Assembly: GCA_001972305.1 (NCBI GenBank)
Contig: BDDD01000124.1
Span: forward strand, 440,775 to 504,774
Direction of reading: 5' to 3'
DNA length: 64,000 nucleotides
From: Cephalotus follicularis
Taxonomy: Eukaryota; Streptophyta; Magnoliopsida; Oxalidales; Cephalotaceae
The first letter of the stretch is position 1, and each line of letters starts with the position of its first letter. This document shows, in pieces, positions 45,515 to 56,817 of this stretch. The notes beneath the pieces are model-generated. The model worked only from the letters and a program-made list of their open reading frames with translations. It was not told the origin of the DNA and searched no databases. Made by a program: the position numbers and the translations under genes.

Positions 45515-48500
45515 CTAAAACAAACGCGGGTAACGTTCTCGGATGTCATCCTCACGTTCCCAAGTCCCTTCATCCGACTGATAAAATTGCCACTGGACCT
45601 TTACCATCGGAATGGTCCGGTTCCTTAATACTCGTGTCTTCCAATCCAAGATTCTCACGGGTGACTCCTCGCAGGAAAGATCATCCCTCACCGTAACCGA
45701 GTCATAATCCAGGACATGTGATGGGTCTCGGATATAACCTCATAGCATCGATACATGGAAGACATCATGTATACCCGACAAGGTAGGAGGCAAGGCTAGC
45801 TGATAAGCTACCTCCCCGACCCTTTTTAGAATCTCAAAAGGACCAATATAGCATGGCTCTAGCTTGCCCTTCTTACCGAATCTTTGCACCCCTTTCCACG
45901 GAGATACCTTCAAAAACACGTAATCTCCAACATTGAAGGTTAAAGGTCTTCTCTTCACACTGTCGGCATAGCTCTTCTGCCGACTCTGTGCTGCTAGCAA
46001 CCTCTTTCTGATGAACTTGACTTTCTCCGAAGACTCCTCCACCAAATCCGACCCAAGCAATGGTCGTTCACCAACTTCGTCCCAACAGACGGGTGACCTA
46101 CACTTTCTTCCATATAGTGCCTCGTATGGAGCCATACCAATACTCACGTGATGGCTATTATTATAAGAAAACTCTATCAGAGGAATATGGTCCTCCCAGG
46201 TTCTAGTAACATCGATCACACAAGCCCGAAACATATCCTCCAAGGTTTGGATGGTACGCTCAGACTGTCCGTCGATTTGAGGGTGGAAAGCAGTACTGAG
46301 ATTCAATCTTGTTCCGAAGGCTGTCTGGGATCTCTTCCAGAAGTTGGAAGTGAAGATCGAATCCCTATCGCAAACGATGCTCAACGGAACATCATGCAAC
46401 CTCACCATCTCCTTTACATACAATCGAGCTAACTTGCTTACGGAATCAGTGACGTGAGTAGGTAAAAAAGTGTGCTGATTTGGCGAGTCTATCAACAATA
46501 ACCCACACGGCATTATGATGGTGCCTAGTCAGTGGAAATCCAGAAACAAAGCCCATCGTACTGTGTTCCCACTTCCATTCCGCCACTGGTAATGACTGCA
46601 ACAGTCCTACCGGTCTCTGGTGTTCGGCCTTGACCCTCTGGCAAGTCAAACGCTTCGCGACGTATTCAGCAATTTCGCATTTCATGCCGGGCCACCAATA
46701 AGTCTTCTTCATGTCTTGGTACATTTTAGTGCTACCAGGATGAATACTGTACAAAGATTTATGAGCCCCGCGGAGTAACTCATTCTTCAATCCTGGTTCA
46801 TTTGGAAGACACACACATCCCCGATATCTCAGAATACCATCAGCATGTTCTCAAAAATCGGATTCCAAGTCCAGGTTCTCCTGAATTCGTTGCAACTACG
46901 GATCGTGTGGTTGTGCATCCCTGATGTGATCCAGTAACACTAGCTGGACCCGCATGTCGGCCACAAAAATCCCCAGTGACTGATTGAACGGAGACCACTC
47001 TTGGAAGTCTTCTAACATCTTCCATTGCGACACCATCGTACTGGTAACCATAGCCTTTCAGTTCAAGGCATTAGCGACTACATTCGCTTTCCCCGGGTGG
47101 TACTGGATACTGCAGTCATAATCATTAAAGAACTCTACCCACCTGCGCTGTCTCATGTTCAGTGTGTCCTGACAAAACAGGTATCTCAAACTCTTATGAT
47201 CGGTAAAGATCTCAAACTACGCCCCATAAAGATTGTGTCTCCACTTCTGAAGGGCGAAGATAATGGCTGCAAGTTCAAGGTCATGAGTCGGGTAGTTTTC
47301 TTCATACGGCTTCAGCTTCCTAGAAGCATAAGCGATCACCCTTCCTCACTGCATCAGCACGCAGCCCAAGCCCTTACCCGATGTATCACTATAGACTGCA
47401 AAGCACTCATTACCCTCAGGTAATGCCAAGATAGGAGCGGAAACCAACCGATCCTTCAGTTCACGGAAACTAGCTTCACAATCTTCATCCCAGACAAATA
47501 AGGTCTTCTTCTGGGTCAGTCTAGTCAAGGGCTCGGCTATCCTTGAAAATTTCTGGATAAACCTCATGTAATACCCCGCCAAGCCAAGAAAACTGCGTAC
47601 CTCCGTAACATTCTTTGGCTGTGGAAAATCTCGTACCACTTCTGTCTTTGACGGATCCACCGCCAAACCTTCTCCAGATACAATGTGACCAAGAAAGATC
47701 ACACGATTAAGCCAAAATTCACACTTACTAAATTTGGCATACAGCTGCTGCTCTTGGAGAATCTGCAAAGCCAACCTCAGGTGGCAAGCATGCTCGTCCT
47801 CACTCTTTGAGTATACTAGTACGTCGTCAATAAACACAACGACAAACTGGTCCAGGTATGGTCGAAACACATCGTTCATCAATAACATGAACGCAGCTGG
47901 TGCATTGGTAACACCAAAAGGCATCACAAGGAACTCGTAGTGACCGTACCTTGTTCAGAAGGTAGTCTTCTCAATATCTCCATCCCTCGCTCTCAACTGG
48001 TGATATCCTGACCTCAAATCAAGTTTTGAGAACACTCTCGCCCCTTGCAACTGGCCGAACAAATCCTCGATGTGGGGTAAGGGATACTTGTTCTTGATAG
48101 TTGCCTTGTTCAACATTCTGTAGTCGATGCAAAGCCTCATCTACCCATCCTTCTTCTTGACAAATAGTACAGGCGCACCCCACGGAGAAACACTGGGTCG
48201 AATAAAACCCTTATCGATCAGATCCTGTAACTGCAATTTAAGTTCCCTCAATTCTGCAGGCGCCATTCTATATGGTGCTTTAGAAATAGGAGCTGTACCT
48301 GGTATAAGATCGATAACAAAATTCGTATTCCTTTTTGGTGGCAAAGATCCCAAGTCGTCCGGAAATACATCAGGAAATTTACACACAACTAGGATTTCCT
48401 CCAAGCTCAAGCCTTTCTCCTTCCTTCGATCAATAACATGAGCAAGATATCCCTCGCATCCTTTCTCGAGATACCTCGACGCATGGATGAAGGATATAAT

Positions 48501-48880
48501 CGGTGTAGAAAACCCCTTGTCTCCTTTGAATTGAAAAGCAGTACCATCGGGCAGACGAAAATCAACCGTCTTGCTATAGCAGTCCATGTAAGCATGATGT
48601 GCTGACAGCCAATCCATCCCCAAAATAACATCGAAGTCACGTATAGGCAATACTATCAAATCTGCATACAAGGAAATGCCTGCCATAGACTATATACGGT
48701 ATCTATATACATGGAAACTCCAGCAGGTGTGCTCACATTGAAAGTATATGGCATACAGTCTGGTGTTACATCTAAACATGATGCAAATTGTGATGAAATA
48801 AAAGAATGTGATCCTCTAGGGTCCATCAACACTCTAGCAGAAAAACCATAAATATACAGTGTCCTCCAATGACCGAGGTA
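45515..48880 (-). pseudogene. pol: TE7 pol: protease, RT, RNase H, integrase with chromodomain
   Basis: The protease active-site block reads MDPRGSHSFISS, so the usual D-S/T-G is altered. RT has [19 protein letters not shown], then a stop, [10 protein letters not shown] and the catalytic [13 protein letters not shown]. RNase H has [11 protein letters not shown] and [11 protein letters not shown]. Integrase has [11 protein letters not shown] and, where the first catalytic Asp is expected (MDFV in relatives), reads MGFVSGFPL: Asp is replaced by Gly. CDRDSIF and SERTIQTLEDM keep the other two. A frameshift lies near 46480. Stops occur at 48141, 47955, 47346 and elsewhere. After HVSML* the frame continues to a chromodomain and a TAG at 45515-45517. 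It is closest to TE2 and TE10. Confidence 0.92.
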
Positions 48881-50064
48881 GACTCCAGAACCTCTGTCTG
48901 TGAAAGGGTAAAAACTCTACCTTTCGAAATGCCTTTGCCTGTGTCCCTTCGCTGTGAAGGCCCCGCTGCGGCCCCGCTGCTACTAGCTGGTCCAGTAGGT
49001 GTTGTAGCCTGACTCTTCGGGCAATCTCTCACGGAATGGCCAGATGCCCCACACCTCAAACACAGTCCGTTCATCCTCCAACAATCCTTCTGTAAGTGGC
49101 CCTTATGACCACAGTGATAAAAAGCTCCATCTCCCGCATTACTCCCCTGACGAGGAGTACCCTGTGTGGCAGTCTGCCCAGATCTGCTCTTCGATGATTT
49201 CGTCGGATAACCACCGCCTTGCCATTTTGAAGAAGCTGGTCTCATCGGGCACTGTTTATTTTGTTGTGCTTGGGCCCTCTCTGCTAGGTTCTCATTGGAT
49301 ATGCTCTCCAGCAATCTCGCTTTCTGAGCAACCTCCACAAAAGTTCCCAACTCCATAGCTTTGATCCTTCACCGAAGATCCAGTCGTAGACCCCTCAAAA
49401 ATCTCTGTATCTTCTTCACTTCGTCAGCTACCAGATAAGGTGAATGTCTGGCTAGCTCCATGAACCTTGCTTGATACTCAGTCACCGTCATTTCTCCCTG
49501 TCGCAACTCTAGGAGCTCCGTCTCCCGGCGCTCCTGTTCAATCCGTGGAACATATGTCTCCAAGAATTCTGTCTGGAATCTCTCCCATGTACTGTCAAGC
49601 CTCTGAGATTCCCATTTCGCCTTGACCATCTCCCACCAACGAGTGGCCTCACCCCATAGTCGGTATACAGCAAACGTCAGTTTTTGAGTATCGGTATAGT
49701 CCATTACTTCGAAGATTTTTGCCAAGTCCTGCAGCCATCTCTCTGCCACAGTAGCATCAAGTTCTCCCCGGAAACTTGGTGGATTCTGTCTCATAAACCG
49801 TTCAATATCCCTTCCAAACTGATTGCTATCCTTTCCCAGGTATTGATCGGGAGTTCTACGTTGCGCCTGAGCTTGCACGTAGTACTGGCGCATCTCCTCC
49901 GCATTAGGCAGATTAAAGGCCATCTGTTGCTGGAAATAATCCGCAATCCGGGTCATTGGGTCCCTATCATCTTAGGGGACGTTCACTCCTTGCGGCATAT
50001 TTGCTTCCTCAGGGGCATTGCCTCCAACAGCTCTAACCCTAGCACGCGTTCTCCTTCGATCAAT
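48881..50064 (-). pseudogene. gag: TE7 gag with two zinc knuckles, start codon lost
   Basis: The capsid-type block is clear (ERWLQDLAKIFEVMDYTD, GEATRWWEMVKAKW, ELLELRQGEM, ARHSPYLVADEV). Two knuckles follow: FYHCGHKGHLQKDC, whose first Cys is Phe, and CLRCGASGHSVRDC, intact. Where TE10 has ATG GAC CGA AGG, TE7 has ATT GAT CGA AGG, so the start codon is lost. Stops lie at 49974 (VP*DDRD) and 49369 (LDLR*). A frameshift separates gag from protease near 48830-48880. Confidence 0.9.
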
Positions 50065-50161
50065 TTGTTCCTATAAGAAGGATGACGGTTAGTCACGACT
50101 TTGGGAAAAAAATTCATTGATTGCCAAGGAAAGTATCCTAGCTAAGCATTTATGGAATATA

Positions 50162-50172
50162 CTCTGATACCA
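50162..50172 (-). other. TE7 primer-binding site, initiator tRNA-Met
   Basis: The minus strand reads TGGTATCAGAG three bases from the LTR start at 50176. Confidence 0.85.
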
Positions 50173-50175
50173 CTC

Positions 50176-52868
50176 TATCACACCCTGTTTTCCAAGAGGA
50201 CGTCATTAAAGCAGTAAGGCAATCAACACAACATAATTCATCTTATGCGATAATACGTATAAACAAAACCTTCAATAGCGGAAGCAATAACATGAAATAT
50301 GATGAATTTAAATATGTATCATGCATCCCATACTACGTGATACCCAACAAGTTTGTATAAAACTCAACAACACAGCCAATCACCCATAACAGAGCGTGAT
50401 AAACCAGTACAGGATGAAGTAAACCATGTTACAATAATCCAATTAACATAACCAATGTTCATTAACTCAGTACAAGAAATAAGAGAAACAACTCAGTCTT
50501 CTCGTTAAGTCTCCTTGCGTGCTCCATATCATATCCCACTCCATCAATCTGTTACAGTAGGGGTTAGCCTTTGTCCTCACTCGGCTAAGTGAATAAACTC
50601 ATAAATGCAGTTCGAGGTATATGATAATGAGTATCATGAATGAATGCATTATGATGCAGTACAGTATATATATATCGCAGTGAGTACATGTATAAAGTAT
50701 ATGCATGTTCGCAGTACAGGTATAACCTCGTAAGGCTACATCAACACAAGCAGTAAGTATGTCCCAAAAGGAACCAGACAAACAAGTCGTCATGACCGTC
50801 GCCAACTCCTAGCCCCAACGTCATGCACTCTTACCCCATCCCTGTTTGCGAACGGTTTGGAGTAAGTCCTCTGTACATGTTGCTTAGCACGACGGCCAAA
50901 CAATCAACAGGTTATTAGCACAGCGGCTAATAATCAACAAGCACAAACATCGTACAGTACAAGTCAAGAAATAAAATATAATTACTTGATCAAATATATT
51001 TGTTTAAAATATATTACTCCGTTCTCAGGTTGTGATAAGTTATAAAACTTAAAACAATACATTTTGAATTGTGTAACCAATCCTTTAAAACATTTCTCCG
51101 TCTTTGGAAAATACTTTCCCCAGTCATTTCGAAAATATATATATTCATATGTTGACAAATATACATTTTTGTACAATAGTGATTATAATAATCATACAGG
51201 CTTTTCAAAATGGTTAACACCTTTTTTAGCAATCAACCATAATGTAATTCACAGTTCAGTAATAATGCAAACATATGCTCAGAATGCATCTAGGATCGTT
51301 TTTAGAGTCGTTTCGGGTCTAGCGGGTCCTATCCGAGTGAGATTTTTCAAAACAGGAGAATAAGTGTCGATGCTTCTTCCTAGGGCATCGACGTCTTTAC
51401 CCTAAGGCGCCAAAATCTCGTACAGTTATTCCCATGCATTTTTGGACCAAAGACGTCAATGCTTTTCCAAAGACATCGATGTCTTTATGATACAAGGAGG
51501 TATCAGTTCGTGAATCTTGATTCTAGGGGGAAGAATCCAGCCCCTAAACCCTCATATAAGCAAAACTCACCCTCTCAAGGCGTAAGACATGCTACTGGTT
51601 ATCAGGATATGTAACCAGAACATCAATCCGTAAATAAACATGTAACCACAGGTGTCCAATTTACCATCTGCAGTAAACACCACTGTTCTAAGAACACCCA
51701 GAAAAGGCGTCGATGTTTTTACCCAAACATCGATGTCTTTCACATTCACAGACGAAAACATCGACATCCTTAGGTAGACGTCGATGTCTATTCAGTCCAG
51801 AACGTCATTTCCATAGTTTTAACACACCAGGTCGTTACCCAAATCATCCATTACACAAACCAGTTCGAATATTCATGTAATTTGCACATGCATGTTCACT
51901 CCGTACATCACAGTAGTCATCACAACAAGTCCAGAGATTACAATTCATCCATTAACATGCAATTCACCCATGGCATTCATTATCGTAAAACTCAAAATGC
52001 ATGTATAAGAATCATCACTTTCCCCTACCTTGTTGTTCGAAGTTAGGAACTGGAAAGTCCACCTCTTTGAGTTCCAAGGGTTGCTCACAGTAGCTCCAAC
52101 TCGCTCAAGTTGCAATCCCAGGAGTTCCAAGGTCCGAGCTCCAAGTGCTCAACAATGGTGGTTCTATCTTCTCTCTCTCTTTCTCTGTTCTGTCACTTTT
52201 CTCACTATGTTTAGCTTGGAAGGAGGGGAAGGAAGAGGTGTTTTATGCTGGCAGGAGTCCTCCCCTTCTCTCTTGATTCATAGGTATCCACACACACCCG
52301 TGCTCACCCCTGTCACCCTCTAGTTTTTGGCTCTCTTTCCACTTCTCTTCTGCAGGTTGCAGGTGAAGAGATGGCACCTCCCCTCGCATGCACCAGGTGA
52401 GGAACACGTTTTGGAGTATGCCTGGCAACACACCAGAATGATCAACACGTCGCATTGTGCATGTCAAGGTGCCTGGATGATGCCTCAAAGTTGCCCCATT
52501 GCATGTTATTTTGTCAGTGCATAACGTGACAGATGTTCTTTCCAAAGACATCGATGTCTTTCCTTAGACGTCGATGTCTTTTCCTCTTTCATAAGAAGGT
52601 GTCGATGTCCTTACCCTACTTCAACGTGCATGTCCATGCATTCACTTACATCTCGGTTCCCATAGGCGTCGACGTCTTTCCAAAGACATCGACGCGATTG
52701 TCCCAAAACTGCGCCGTTTTGGTTTAACATACACATTTATTTCCCCAAAACAATATTTAGGGTTTGGAAACATCTTTGAGGTTGAAATCTCCAACATTTT
52801 CATTAATTCAAGCATAAGATTACATCTTACAATGAAATATTACAATAAAGAAAATACCGAGTGTTACA
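50176..52868 (-). repeat. TE7 5' LTR (right copy)
   Basis: It is 2,693 bases, starting TATCACACCCTG (terminal TG mutated to TA) and ending GAGTGTTACA. It shows the uninterrupted version of the TE8 target site near 50670. Class-b motif clusters are colinear with the left LTR. The GGGCT duplication follows at 52869. Confidence 0.93.
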
Positions 52869-52873
52869 GGGCT

Positions 52874-54248
52874 CTCGTCCAGAATGTGGAAGATGGTAAG
52901 CAGTTGGAGTTTCGTGTGGATGCTCATAGAGTTATATGGTTGGGCAAATGGTTATGTGTGCCTACTGATTCAAAAATTAGAGAGGCCATTATGTCTGAGG
53001 CACACATCTCTCCATTCTCTATACATCCTGGTTCTACAAATTGTATAGAGATTTGAAAAGAAATTTCTAGTGGAATGAAATAAACAGGGAATTTACAGAA
53101 TTTGTTGGGAGGCGTTTGATTTGTTAGCAGGTTAAGATCTAACACCAGTGAGCTAGTGTGCTGCTACAAGCTTTGGAGATCCCAATATGAAATGGGAGAG
53201 CATTTGTATGGATTTTGTTACTGGCTTGCCAAGGACATTCAGGAGGAATGATGCTATATGGGTAGCGGTGGATCGATTGACCAAATCAGCTCACTTTCTA
53301 GCTATCGGAGAGGGTTTTCCTGTGGAACTATTAGCAGGGATTTTTTAGCAGGAGATAGTGAGACTTCAAGGGACACTGGTATCCATTGTTTCGGATAGGG
53401 ATCCCCGTTTCACTTCTAGATTCTGGAAAGGGTTTCAGAAAGCGTGGGGTACGCGGCTCAGTTGCAGCACAACTTTCCACCCACAGACGGATAGATAGTC
53501 AGAGAGTTCCATCCAGACTTTGGAGGACATGTTAAGGTCTTGTGCCTTAGAGTGGACTGGAAACTGGGATGATTATTTGAGTTTTGTGGAGTTTGCTTAC
53601 AACAACAGCTAGCATGCTAGCATTCGGATGACACCTTTTGAAGCTTTGTATGGGAGGAAGTGTCGAGCACTAACGTGCTAGGATGAGGTAGGAGAAAGAG
53701 TGATCGAAGGATCCGAACTAGTCTAGATCACTACTGAAAAAGTGACAGTAGCAAGGGAAAGATTGAAGGCAGCTCAATCCCAACAGAAGTGTTATGCAGA
53801 CAAACATTGGAGGGAATTGGATTTCAAAGCAGTTGAACATGTATTTTTGAAGGTTTCACCTTGGAACGGAGTCCGTCGGTTTGGTTTGAAAGAGAAGTTG
53901 AATCCTCGATTTATAGGACCCTTTGAAGTTTTGGAGAAAGTTGGCGCGGTTGCTTATCGGTTAGCTTTGCCTCCACGGTTAGCTCATGTCCATAATGTGT
54001 TCCATGTGTCTATGTAGAGCGGTTAGCAATACCATCCCCTGCACATGGTCCACTATCCTTTGGATAAGATTCGAGAGGATTTATCTTGTGAAGGGGAGGC
54101 TGAGGCTATTTTGGATCGATGGGAACGGGTTACACATAGCAAGACCATTTCATTTGTCAAGGTCTTGTAGAAGAATCATCCGAAGCGAGAAGCTACATGG
54201 GAGCTAGAGGAACATATCCGAGAGGAATACCCTCGTTTGTTTGAGTAA
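52874..54248 (+). pseudogene. pol: TE6 pol part 2: integrase with chromodomain
   Basis: It continues TE6 pol after TE7. The frame opens LVQNVEDGKQLEFRVD and is readable to [10 protein letters not shown], then shifts. The zinc-binding region is badly damaged (53045-53150). The core is recognisable: [18 protein letters not shown] with the first Asp, [13 protein letters not shown] with the second, and SESSIQTLEDM with the Glu. Stops such as GIF*QE, TDR*SE, NNS*HA, LTC*DE and HVSM*SG break it, several at Gln or Trp codons. It ends in REATWELEEHIREEYPRLFE and a TAA, a chromodomain of TE5 type. Confidence 0.9.
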
Positions 54249-54285
54249 GGTATGTATTTGTCTATGATTTCGGGACAAAATCTTT

Positions 54286-54302
54286 TTTTTAAGGGGTGTG
54301 GA
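54286..54302 (+). other. Polypurine tract of TE6
   Basis: The run ttttaaggggtgtgga sits directly before TGTAATATCCC, the LTR start. It is weaker than in TE2 or TE5 because T interrupts it. Confidence 0.65.
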
Positions 54303-55129
54303 TGTAATATCCCATTTCGTTGCCTATATGTTTAATGTCGTATGTTACGTTTTGTCGGATGCTATATGTTTTATACCGTTGGACCGTTTGATTTTGTTTT
54401 TGAAAACTATTTTATTCCATTTTGCCTTCCAGGGCGTTAAGCATCGACGCCATTGTTTTAACCGTTGACGCCTTGGCACGTATATGCAAAGCGCTGACGC
54501 CTTGCTTTTACCATCGATGCTTTAGTTGAAATGAGTTAAGCGTTGATGCTTATTCTAAATCGGCGACGCTTTAGTCGTTTTCCTTATGCGTGCTTGGTCG
54601 GTGTGGACGGTGGCTAAGTTTAGAAAGAAGGATTCTTGCCATAATTCGTTTATCTGTTTTTCCTTGTTTGATTATCGCGTTATCTGCATATAAGGTAAGT
54701 TGCAATCAACACGTTTTGTCATTTAAAAATACACGTTCTTCATCCTTTTAAACGCCATCACCTGCACATTTTACAAACTAGAAACAACTATTTCTTTCGA
54801 CTGTTCTTCTCATTGTTTTCTCATCATCTTAAGGTATGGCACGCTACTGATTTCATCATTGTCGAATATTACTATTTTTACTGTGTATTAAGCTATTAGA
54901 TTGATCAAAACTATGTTGTTAATCCATGGAAACTGTTTTAATTATGTAGTTGAGGAACCATGTTTTGAAAAGTTTCCTTTGCCATGTTCTACCTGTAATC
55001 AAATTGTTTATGCACTTGAAATGTCACACTGGTATTTTCTAATACAAATGTCATGTTATAGAACCCGCATGTTCCTGTTTTATGGATTTATGTCTAAGAA
55101 AAACTAGATTTTTGCAACTGTTTTAGTGT

Positions 55130-55335
55130 CCTGCATGTCTTAAGCATTGACTGTTTTTTTATCTTGTTGACGCTTATGTCTTAACAGTCAACGCTTTAGT
55201 TTGAGCATCGACGCTTTTGTCGTGTATCTCATGGTTTCTTCGATGCTTTGTCCTGCTCTTTAGTCGACGCTTTGTTCTTAAACGTCAACGCTATGTCTTA
55301 AGCGTCAACGCTTTTGTCCAGAATATGGACGCTTT
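55130..55335. repeat. AAGCGTCGACGCTT motifs in the TE6 LTR
   Basis: Repeated half or whole palindromes occur, such as gttgacgctt, gtcaacgcttt, catcgacgctttt, agtcgacgctttg and aagcgtcaacgctttt. A second cluster lies at 54430-54575. Many copies have TCGA changed to TCAA or TTGA, as expected if the central CG was methylated and deaminated. Confidence 0.8.
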
Positions 55336-56077
55336 AATTTTGCAGTTTACTGTTAGTATCTTTTATGTTGTGATAATGAATTGGTTGGTATGTTTAGAAT
55401 TCCAAAGCATTTGTTGTGACGATTAGGGTGATTTTGTACGTGATTTTTGTTCGTTATTGTGTTTGTTTGGATTTGAACGGCTAAGGTATGGATTTTTCAT
55501 TCTTGGTTTTTTTTCCTTCGGTTTTATTGAAATGAATTCAATTTTGTTTTTAATACGGATTTATTTTTTGTTCTCGGATATCCCTATCGGTTTTACTTTT
55601 AATGAATAAAATGCATATTTTATTATTGTCAACTCTTTTAATTAATTATGGAATTGAATGAGTATGATTTTTTATTATAAAAGTATGTTGACTTTTTATA
55701 ATACGGATATGATAATGGTTTAAGATATGTTCAAAAAAAAAAACCGTTTATGATTTGAATTGTTTTTAGAGTAAAACAATATTTTAGAATAATGACATAC
55801 AGAGTTATACCTACCTATGGGATCTCATAGGCATGTTCTTTGGCACGGAGGACATGACACATTCTGTGGCGGTGTGATCAGTCTACGGCGTCTCTCACTG
55901 TTTTGATACCCTTTGAACAGGATTATGTATCCAATTTTTGGTCACCTGCGTGTGATATTATGGATAGAGGTGTATGGGTCGGCCCTTTGAAATTATTTTC
56001 TGTTTCGGATTTGGGAATTGATTGTGTGTGCCGTATACGTCGTTTCGTCGGGCATGTGGACGTCGCGAACCCCTTGC

Positions 56078-56081
<4 letters not shown>

Positions 56082-56109
<28 letters not shown>
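56082..56109. repeat. AT dinucleotide microsatellite
   Basis: About thirteen uninterrupted TA/AT units lie within the TE6 3' LTR. Confidence 0.95.
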
Positions 56110-56112
<3 letters not shown>

Positions 56113-56656
56113 TCGGATTCTCTGTATGGAATTATGAATCGGATAAAATTATAAAATTCGGAAATTTAGGAAATTATGAATGCGGATATTATGAGATTTT
56201 ATAACTGTTTTATGAATATTCTATTTACTTTATGAGGGAGTATTTAAATAATGTTTTGCTTGAAATTTTTTATTTTATAGTTCAGATGTTTGTTTATCTT
56301 TTAAATTAATGTTTATCGTTTTAATTCCTATATCCGTACTAAGGTTTGCTCAGCCGTGTTTTTGTTTTCCATACGGCAGGTTATCAGGAGCATCAGGGAA
56401 ATGTGTGATGAGAGATGTCAATCCTATGTCAGAGGATCACCTAGGAGTTTGATCATGTTGTATTTCACTAGTCATATGGTCATGTTTAGGCCAGCGCTAT
56501 GAACAGTATTTTGGTTTTGGAATTTATGTTAAGGATTATGTTTTATTATATTTTTTAGTTTTGAAACCTCCACGTTATTTGAATAAAGTTAAATTTATGT
56601 TTTGATAAGATTTGTATATGTCCTGTAAGCACACCCAACCATTCGGGGGTGTTACA

Positions 56657-56815
56657 AGACGCATGTTACATGTTTGAATTCAGCTTATGATTTATATGCT
56701 TTCGTGATGAAATGATATGATTAGAAAGTTTAAAATTTTCCGTATTTGTATATAAGCTGAATATATGTTGATTGCCACGACCTTCGGGTCTATATTGTGT
56801 GCACAGGGTGTGACA
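56657..56815 (+). repeat. LTR tip, plus orientation, TE2/TE7 family
   Basis: These 159 bases end GGGTGTGACA and align with the reverse complement of 2953-3190 and with the U5 ends of TE7 and TE10 (for example tatgttgattgcc). They lie directly after the TE6 3' LTR, so TE6 apparently inserted in an LTR of this family. It could be the missing end of the TE2 3' LTR. Confidence 0.7.
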
Positions 56816-56817
56816 AA

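Larger units (their letters stand above)
34089..52868 (-). mobile_element. TE7: Ty3/gypsy Tekay-type element, minus strand, carrying TE8
   Basis: The left (3') LTR is 34089-34589 plus 43276-45469, with TE8 between; the coding region on the minus strand is 45515-50064, and the right (5') LTR is 50176-52868. GGGCT at 34084-34088 and 52869-52873 is a perfect target duplication inside TE6 pol. Without TE8 the two LTRs are about 2,690 and 2,693 bases. By eye the first 500 bases of the LTRs differ at fewer than twenty positions, mostly transitions, so the insertion is fairly recent. Confidence 0.95.
30409..56656 (+). mobile_element. TE6: Ty3/gypsy Tekay-type element, plus strand, split by TE7
   Basis: The parts are a 5' LTR remnant (30409-30653), primer-binding site, gag and pol to 34088, then TE7, then the rest of pol from 52874, a polypurine tract and a full 3' LTR (54303-56656). 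The pol sense resumes exactly across TE7: GLWA on the left joins LVQNVEDGKQ on the right, matching LWALVQNVE in TE5. GGGCT is duplicated at the break. Its LTR shares conserved blocks with TE4/TE5 in the same relative position. Many stops and frameshifts make it defective. Confidence 0.92.
54303..56656 (+). repeat. TE6 3' LTR
   Basis: It spans 2,354 bases from TGTAATATCCC to GGGGGTGTTACA. It contains class-c motifs (gcgtcaacgctt, catcgacgctttt) at 54430-54575 and 55130-55335, an AT dinucleotide run, and near 56340-56410 a block whose reverse complement matches the conserved block of the TE4/TE5 LTRs (gttttccat, ggttatc). Short ORFs here are not supported as genes. Confidence 0.9.
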
